The notes under the pieces are model-generated. The model searched no databases, was not told where the DNA came from, and saw only the letters and a list, made by a program, of their open reading frames with translations. 64,000 bases of DNA. It comes from Nitrospirota bacterium (GTDB lineage: Bacteria; Nitrospirota; Thermodesulfovibrionia; UBA6902). The stretch spans positions 1 to 64,000 of the forward strand of contig JACRHD010000026.1 of the NCBI GenBank assembly GCA_016234115.1, in the 5' to 3' direction. Position 1 is the stretch's first letter; each line of letters starts with the position of its first letter. Shown here one piece after another: positions 59,467 to 64,000 of the stretch. Position numbers and translations under genes: made by a program.

Positions 59467-61092
59467 TCATTTCCTTATCAACCCGGAAAGTTCCCGCACC
59501 TTGCCTTCCGCCTCCTGCCGGGCCGAGGGAAGCTCATTGCCGGGCGCGGCAAGAAAACGGCTGTACATGACAACCGCTTCCGCGTATCGTCCTTCCTTTT
59601 CAAGCGCTGTCCCGCTGTTGAGCAGCGCTTCAGCATCGAATGGATTGATTGCCAGAGCTTCGGCATAATGGGCCAGTGCCCCGTCATAATCATTTCGCAG
59701 CATGCTGATGTATCCCATCTGAGTTCGCAGGCGAGGGAAAAAAGGGTCGAGAGCAAGGGCTTTTTCGAATTCCCTCCGGGCCGAGTCAGGATCGCCCGCT
59801 TTATCAAGATAAGCAGTGCCGAGGTTATGATGGCCGAAGGCCTGCTCGGGATACTGCTTCACGTAACTTGAAAAGAGTGTTATGTCGTCCTTCCAGTCGT
59901 TGTTACGGGCCACTGTCGCAGCCGCCATTGCCGAAAGGAATAAAATCAGGATGGCGACGCCGTATCTGCGCGCGGCGGCCCTCTCCGAAAGAACACGATA
60001 AACGCGATCGGCAGCAATTATCCATATGCCAATCGCGGGAACATAGAGATACCTGTCAGCCATGGGGGCGCTCGGGATCGGAACGATGCCGCTCACCGGC
60101 AGATAAAATATCGTCAGCCATAACAGCCCAAAGAGAACGGCGCCGTTGCGGCCGCGTATTATAAGCCATCCAAGCGAAATCAGTATGCAAAGCCATCCCG
60201 CGATAAGTTGCAAGGCATAAATGTGAAGATCATCGGGAAGATAATATCTGAGGTTTAGATGAGGCGGCAAGATGATCGTCAAAAGATATCGGGGAATAAT
60301 ATAAACGTTGTCCGCGAGCCGCCCCGCGAGTCCCGGCATGATGGCGGTCCGGACGTCCGCGCCCGAGAGGGCGTTGTTTCTCAATACCAGATAAAAAGCC
60401 GTACAGGCCGCGTAAGGAATTAATCTGAGGAACGCCTCTCGCCGCTGAAAGCCGGCATCTGCCGACCGGCTGATCTCAAAGAAGACGATAAAAGGAAGAA
60501 GCGCTAAAGCGGTCTCCTTGGAAAAGAGCCCTGCCAGATAAAATATGGCCCCTGCAAAGGCTGTCGGATATTTGCCCCGGCGCACCCCCCGGAAGTATAA
60601 AATAAAAGAACCGACGCTGAAAAAACCGGCGAGGAGATTGTTCCTCGCCGTCACAAGATTTACCGATTCCGTGTTCACCGGATGGACCGCGAACAGAAGC
60701 CCGGCCAGTAGCGCCGCCGGATGATTTCCAATGATGAAAAAAGCAAGACGGCAGACCAGAAACGCGCTGGCTGCATGAAGCAGAATATTCACAAAATGCA
60801 TAATGGAAGGGAGCAGTCCGTGCAGGCGCTGTTCCGCAAGAAATGTCAGGAGAGTCAGGGGCCGGTAGTAAGGGTTCGGCTCAGACGCGCGATTTACATC
60901 GATTGAGCCGAAGAGGTCGGCAACTCCACCCTTCAGGGCCTTATTGGCTACGATCACAACGTCATCGTCCCACACAAAACCATTGCCGAGAGAGTTGGCG
61001 TATACGATAAACGCGACCCCGGCAACAGCCAATCCGAAAAGCAGGCCTTTTCTTTCATCCCCGGCAAAAAGGCCCCCTTTACATACCGTCAT
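59467..61092 (-). CDS. TMTC-like membrane glycosyltransferase with TPR repeats (paralogue 1)
   Basis: A protein of about 541 residues. The N-terminal two-thirds are polytopic (around 10-11 helices) with the GT-C-type first loop NGFVWDDDVVIV, YYRPLTLLTFLAEQRL and FAVHPVNTESVNLVTARNN. The C-terminal part has TPR repeats (AFGHHNLGTAYLDKAGDPDS, ALAHYAEALAINPFDAEALL). Eukaryotic TMTCs O-mannosylate cadherins; the bacterial role is probably sugar transfer to an envelope protein or lipid. The frame extends upstream to 61233, but the ATG at 61092 fits the family start and overlaps the previous stop by 14 bases. Confidence 0.85.
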   Translation of the reverse strand: MTVCKGGLFAGDERKGLLFGLAVAGVAFIVYANSLGNGFVWDDDVVIVANKALKGGVADLFGSIDVNRASEPNPYYRPLTLLTFLAEQRLHGLLPSIMHFVNILLHAASAFLVCRLAFFIIGNHPAALLAGLLFAVHPVNTESVNLVTARNNLLAGFFSVGSFILYFRGVRRGKYPTAFAGAIFYLAGLFSKETALALLPFIVFFEISRSADAGFQRREAFLRLIPYAACTAFYLVLRNNALSGADVRTAIMPGLAGRLADNVYIIPRYLLTIILPPHLNLRYYLPDDLHIYALQLIAGWLCILISLGWLIIRGRNGAVLFGLLWLTIFYLPVSGIVPIPSAPMADRYLYVPAIGIWIIAADRVYRVLSERAAARRYGVAILILFLSAMAAATVARNNDWKDDITLFSSYVKQYPEQAFGHHNLGTAYLDKAGDPDSARREFEKALALDPFFPRLRTQMGYISMLRNDYDGALAHYAEALAINPFDAEALLNSGTALEKEGRYAEAVVMYSRFLAAPGNELPSARQEAEGKVRELSGLIRK

Positions 61093-62764
61093 TCTGCTCC
61101 CTGTTTTGCGCCCCTGATATCGCACGCAGTCTGGCTTCCGCATACGGTCTGGCGTCGGCAAATTCATAACCCGGCACGGAGAGGAACCGTTTGAAATCCG
61201 AGGCCGCCTCTTCCGGCCTTCCGAGATTTTCAAGCGCTATCGCCCGGTTCAGAAGCGCCTCTTTGTCCAGAGGATAAATGCCCAGCGCCAAAGTATAGAA
61301 ATACACCGCCCCTTCAGAATCTCCGACGGCCAGCCTGATATAACCTAACTTGGTATGCACTCCCGGTGGAAGCTCTGACTGAAGGGTCAGGACCTTTTCA
61401 AATTCTTTTTCTGCCATCATAAGGTCGCGCTCATTCTGTCTGTCTCGGCTGAGATAGGCCTCCCCCAACCCGGCATGGGCAAAAAAATTATCGGGGTATT
61501 GCTGTACAAACCTGGAGAAGAGAGTAATATCGCTTTTCCAGTCCATATTGCGCCTGACCGTCAATCCGGCCAGAATTATCAGCAGGACCGCCGCCGCGGC
61601 AATACCGGTCTTGCGGGCCGTCTCCCGCGATGGCAACAGCCTGACAGCCTGATCGGCAATGATAAGCCAAAGCCCGATTGCGGGGATATAAACATAGCGG
61701 TCGGCCAGCGGCGCGCTTGGGAACCAGACAAGGCCGCTCACCGGCAGATAAAACACCGCGAGCCACGCCAGGCCAAAAAGCGTCGCCCTGCTGCGACCCC
61801 GCGTAAAGAGATAGATGATAATGCCGATAATGCAAAACCAGGCCGCAACAAGCTGCAGGGCCGTGGACGCAAGATCTTCGGGAACGATATAGCGCTGAGC
61901 GAGCGCTACCGGCCATATCACCGTCAGGAAATATCTGGGAATGATGTACAGGTTGTTGAGAAGACGCGTGGAGAGTTCGGTAACTTTGTACAGGCTCTGA
62001 TTATCAGAACCGAAGCCGGGAATGATGCCCGTTTGAATACCGAGGTTTGAAAGCGTTATCCAACGCATCGCAACATAACATGAGGCCGCCGCAATATACG
62101 GAGACATTCTCATGACCGCCCGGGATATTGCGGCAGACGCGCCTTCACGCAACAGAATGACCTCCTGCGCCGCGATAAACGGCAATATGACCATGGCCGA
62201 CTCTTTTGAAAACAGCCCCGCCAGAAAGCATAAAGCTCCCGCAAGGGAATAGTATATGCTCTTCCCGGTCCCGCTTCTGCAGTGGAGAAGAAAAGCTGAA
62301 AGGGCGAATAGACCGGCCAGAAGGTTGTTTCTCGCGGTCACGAGATTGACTGATTCCGTGTTGACGGGATGGACCGCGAAGAGAAGTCCGGCCAGAAGCG
62401 CCGCCGACAGGTCCCCGATAATAAAGACTGCAAGACGATAAACCAGAAACGCGACTGCCGCGTGAAGAAGTACATTCACGAGATGCATAATGGAAGGCTC
62501 CAGGCCGTGCAGGCGCTGTTCCAATAGAAATGTCAGGATAGTCAAAGGACGGTAGTAAGGCAACTTTTCATAGTCCCTGCCCACATCGATGTCTCTGAAA
62601 AGAGAGAGCGGCGAGCCCAGCAGAGCGGGATTCGTAAGAATAACATTGTTGTCATCCCACACAAAGCCGTTGCCGAGCGAGTTTGCGTAGACGAGAAACG
62701 CCGTCAGGGCGACTGCAACTCCTGCAATAAGTTTCTTTCTCTCCTCCCACCTTGCTTCAGTCAC
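61079..62764 (-). CDS. TMTC-like membrane glycosyltransferase with TPR repeats (paralogue 2)
   Basis: A 561-residue close paralogue of the previous protein: NGFVWDDNNVILTNPALL, YYRPLTILTFLLEQRLHGLE and FAVHPVNTESVNLVTARNN recur. The TPR part reads NFFAHAGLGEAYLSRDRQNE and ALLNRAIALENLGRPEEA. The start ATG overlaps the stop of paralogue 3 by four bases, so the genes are translationally coupled. Confidence 0.88.
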   Translation of the reverse strand: MTEARWEERKKLIAGVAVALTAFLVYANSLGNGFVWDDNNVILTNPALLGSPLSLFRDIDVGRDYEKLPYYRPLTILTFLLEQRLHGLEPSIMHLVNVLLHAAVAFLVYRLAVFIIGDLSAALLAGLLFAVHPVNTESVNLVTARNNLLAGLFALSAFLLHCRSGTGKSIYYSLAGALCFLAGLFSKESAMVILPFIAAQEVILLREGASAAISRAVMRMSPYIAAASCYVAMRWITLSNLGIQTGIIPGFGSDNQSLYKVTELSTRLLNNLYIIPRYFLTVIWPVALAQRYIVPEDLASTALQLVAAWFCIIGIIIYLFTRGRSRATLFGLAWLAVFYLPVSGLVWFPSAPLADRYVYIPAIGLWLIIADQAVRLLPSRETARKTGIAAAAVLLIILAGLTVRRNMDWKSDITLFSRFVQQYPDNFFAHAGLGEAYLSRDRQNERDLMMAEKEFEKVLTLQSELPPGVHTKLGYIRLAVGDSEGAVYFYTLALGIYPLDKEALLNRAIALENLGRPEEAASDFKRFLSVPGYEFADARPYAEARLRAISGAQNREQNDGM

Positions 62765-64000
62765 CTTGAAAGCTCCCTTACCCGCTCTTCCGCGTAAGAA
62801 CGCGATTCGTCAAATTCCCGTCCCGGGGCGGACAGAAAGAGCCGATAATCGGAAACTGCTTCGTCGTAGCGGCCTAAATATTCAAATGTCTTGCCCCGGT
62901 TCAGCAGCGCCTCTTTGTCGAGAGGGTAAATCGTCAATGCCTCGGAGTAATAACGTAATGCCCCTTCATAATCTCCCCGGGAAATAAGAATGTGACCCAT
63001 TTTGTTGTTCACCATAAGACTATACATAGGGGGAATAGGACGATCATTTGTATACACTATGGGCTGCAGGTCCAGGGCTTTTTTAAACTCCTGTTCCGCA
63101 AGGACAAGGTCCTCTGCTCTTCCTCTGACAAAATAAGAGTCGCCGAGATAGGCATGGCCATAGGGGTTCTCCGGATATTCTTTGACCACACGTGAGAAGA
63201 GAGCTATATCGTTCCTCCAGTCCAGGTTGCGGACTATGGTAAGCGCGGACAGAAACAGCAGTATTATCAGCGAAGCGACTTCAGCGTTCCTGCGGGCCGT
63301 CTTGCCGGCGGGAAGCAGCCTGAAAAACTGATCAGCGAATATGATCCAGATACCGATTGCAGGCAGATAAAGATACCTGTCGGCCAGGGGGCTGCTCGCA
63401 AACCATACCAGCCCGCTTACAGGCAGCCAGAAGGCAATGAGCCAGGACAGACCAAATAGAGTTGCCGCTGTGCGGCCGCGGGTAAGAAGCCGGATGAGTA
63501 TGCCGATTATGCAGAGCCAGGCCGCGGCAAGCGGCAGCGCCAGGAGATGCATATCGCCGGGGACCTCATAAACCGAACTGAGGCGCGTCGGCCACAGCAC
63601 CGTCAAAAAATACTTTGGAATTATATAAAGATTACTCAGAAGCCGCTCTCCGATATTAGGGACGAGATAAAGACTTTCCAGGACCTTGGCGCCAAGCCCG
63701 GGTATGATGCCTGTCTGGACGCCATGGGTGTCGAGCGTTATCCAGCGCGTAATAAAATAAAAACCCGCGCCCAAGGCATAGGGAAGCAGCCGTCCGGCAG
63801 AACCCAGACGCGGCCCTGATGGCTGTTCATTCAGTATTCCGTACTCCAGCCATATGATGAAGGGGAGGACGGCAACGGCATGCTCCTTGGAGAAGAGCCC
63901 GGCTGTAAATAAAACCGCGCCTCCGACCGCCCAGGAAAATTTTTTTCCCACAGCCCCCCTGCGATGAGACAGATAGGCAGTAAGGACAAAAAAACAGGCC
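62761..64000 (-). CDS. TMTC-like membrane glycosyltransferase with TPR repeats (paralogue 3, partial)
   Basis: The frame is open to the window end (the last codons read CFFVLTAYLSHRRGAVGKK), so the N-terminal part with the WDD loop lies outside. The visible 400 or so residues match the other two copies: ALPLAAAWLCIIGILIRLL, LVWFASSPLADRYLYLPAIG and a TPR tail ending YDEAVSDYRLFLSAPG. It is the upstream gene of the three-gene tandem. Confidence 0.88.
   Translation of the reverse strand, partial: ACFFVLTAYLSHRRGAVGKKFSWAVGGAVLFTAGLFSKEHAVAVLPFIIWLEYGILNEQPSGPRLGSAGRLLPYALGAGFYFITRWITLDTHGVQTGIIPGLGAKVLESLYLVPNIGERLLSNLYIIPKYFLTVLWPTRLSSVYEVPGDMHLLALPLAAAWLCIIGILIRLLTRGRTAATLFGLSWLIAFWLPVSGLVWFASSPLADRYLYLPAIGIWIIFADQFFRLLPAGKTARRNAEVASLIILLFLSALTIVRNLDWRNDIALFSRVVKEYPENPYGHAYLGDSYFVRGRAEDLVLAEQEFKKALDLQPIVYTNDRPIPPMYSLMVNNKMGHILISRGDYEGALRYYSEALTIYPLDKEALLNRGKTFEYLGRYDEAVSDYRLFLSAPGREFDESRSYAEERVRELSR

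Overview
The window is bacterial chromosome from an organism of roughly 50% GC. The mix of genes (CooT-type nickel protein, DUF362, DUF3842, DUF2277, PEP-CTERM sorting signal, PAS kinase with a sigma-54 activator, tandem TMTC-like membrane/TPR proteins, chromate operon) fits an anaerobic or microaerophilic lineage such as Nitrospirota or Desulfobacterota. This placement is inferred from gene content only. I found no rRNA, tRNA or CRISPR array. Many intergenic gaps hold short dispersed palindromic repeats and there are three copies of a ~200 bp MITE-like element.

Layout. 0-8.5 kb: housekeeping genes (YprB-like nuclease, quinone-oxidoreductase-like enzyme, gyrA, SWIB protein, DUF3842, cooT, LipM-type lipoyl/octanoyl transferase, a membrane protein). 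8.8-14.1 kb: CinA N-domain protein, methyltransferase, then a PAS histidine kinase and its sigma-54 response regulator. 14.5-17.4 kb: small Cys-rich protein, ABC-2 exporter pair, DJ-1 protein. 17.5-23.3 kb: metal island, with a CDF exporter divergent from a tight operon of a small unknown gene, chrB, chrA, a ferredoxin-like DUF2148 gene and an MFS transporter. The operon is preceded by a promoter overlapped by a perfect 27-bp palindrome. 23.3-27.4 kb: EamA-like protein, dienoyl-CoA-reductase-like enzyme, inositol-phosphatase-like enzyme and methyltransferase. 28.0-30.8 kb: accessory debris of two toxin-antitoxin modules and fragments of a phage tail collar protein, an RHS/SpvB-like protein and a dockerin-bearing surface protein. 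30.8-42.8 kb: DUF362, a 1085-residue sugar-kinase-like/UDP-sugar pyrophosphorylase fusion, dtd, HDOD protein, phosphatase, isoaspartyl peptidase, DUF2277, miaB, mtaB.

43.5-49.8 kb: the translation operon thrS-infC-rpmI-rplT-pheS-pheT on the minus strand. Both thrS and infC appear to use non-ATG/GTG/TTG starts (AUU and AUA), ThrRS lacks the TGS domain, and PheT lacks the EMAP-II-like tRNA-binding domain.

49.8-59.5 kb is the most unusual part. A three-gene operon under a near-consensus promoter encodes a COMT-fold methyltransferase, a PLP aminotransferase and a tryptophan-2,3-dioxygenase-like heme enzyme. This is the enzyme set used in beta-methyltryptophan/oxindole chemistry in actinomycete antibiotic pathways. 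Upstream of it lie a PEP-CTERM surface protein with its own sigma-54 promoter, a PpiC-type lipoprotein, a BchE-like B12 radical SAM enzyme, a small three-helix membrane protein and a LuxE-like acyl-protein synthetase. The window ends in three tandem paralogues of TMTC-like membrane glycosyltransferase/TPR proteins, the last one cut by the window edge.
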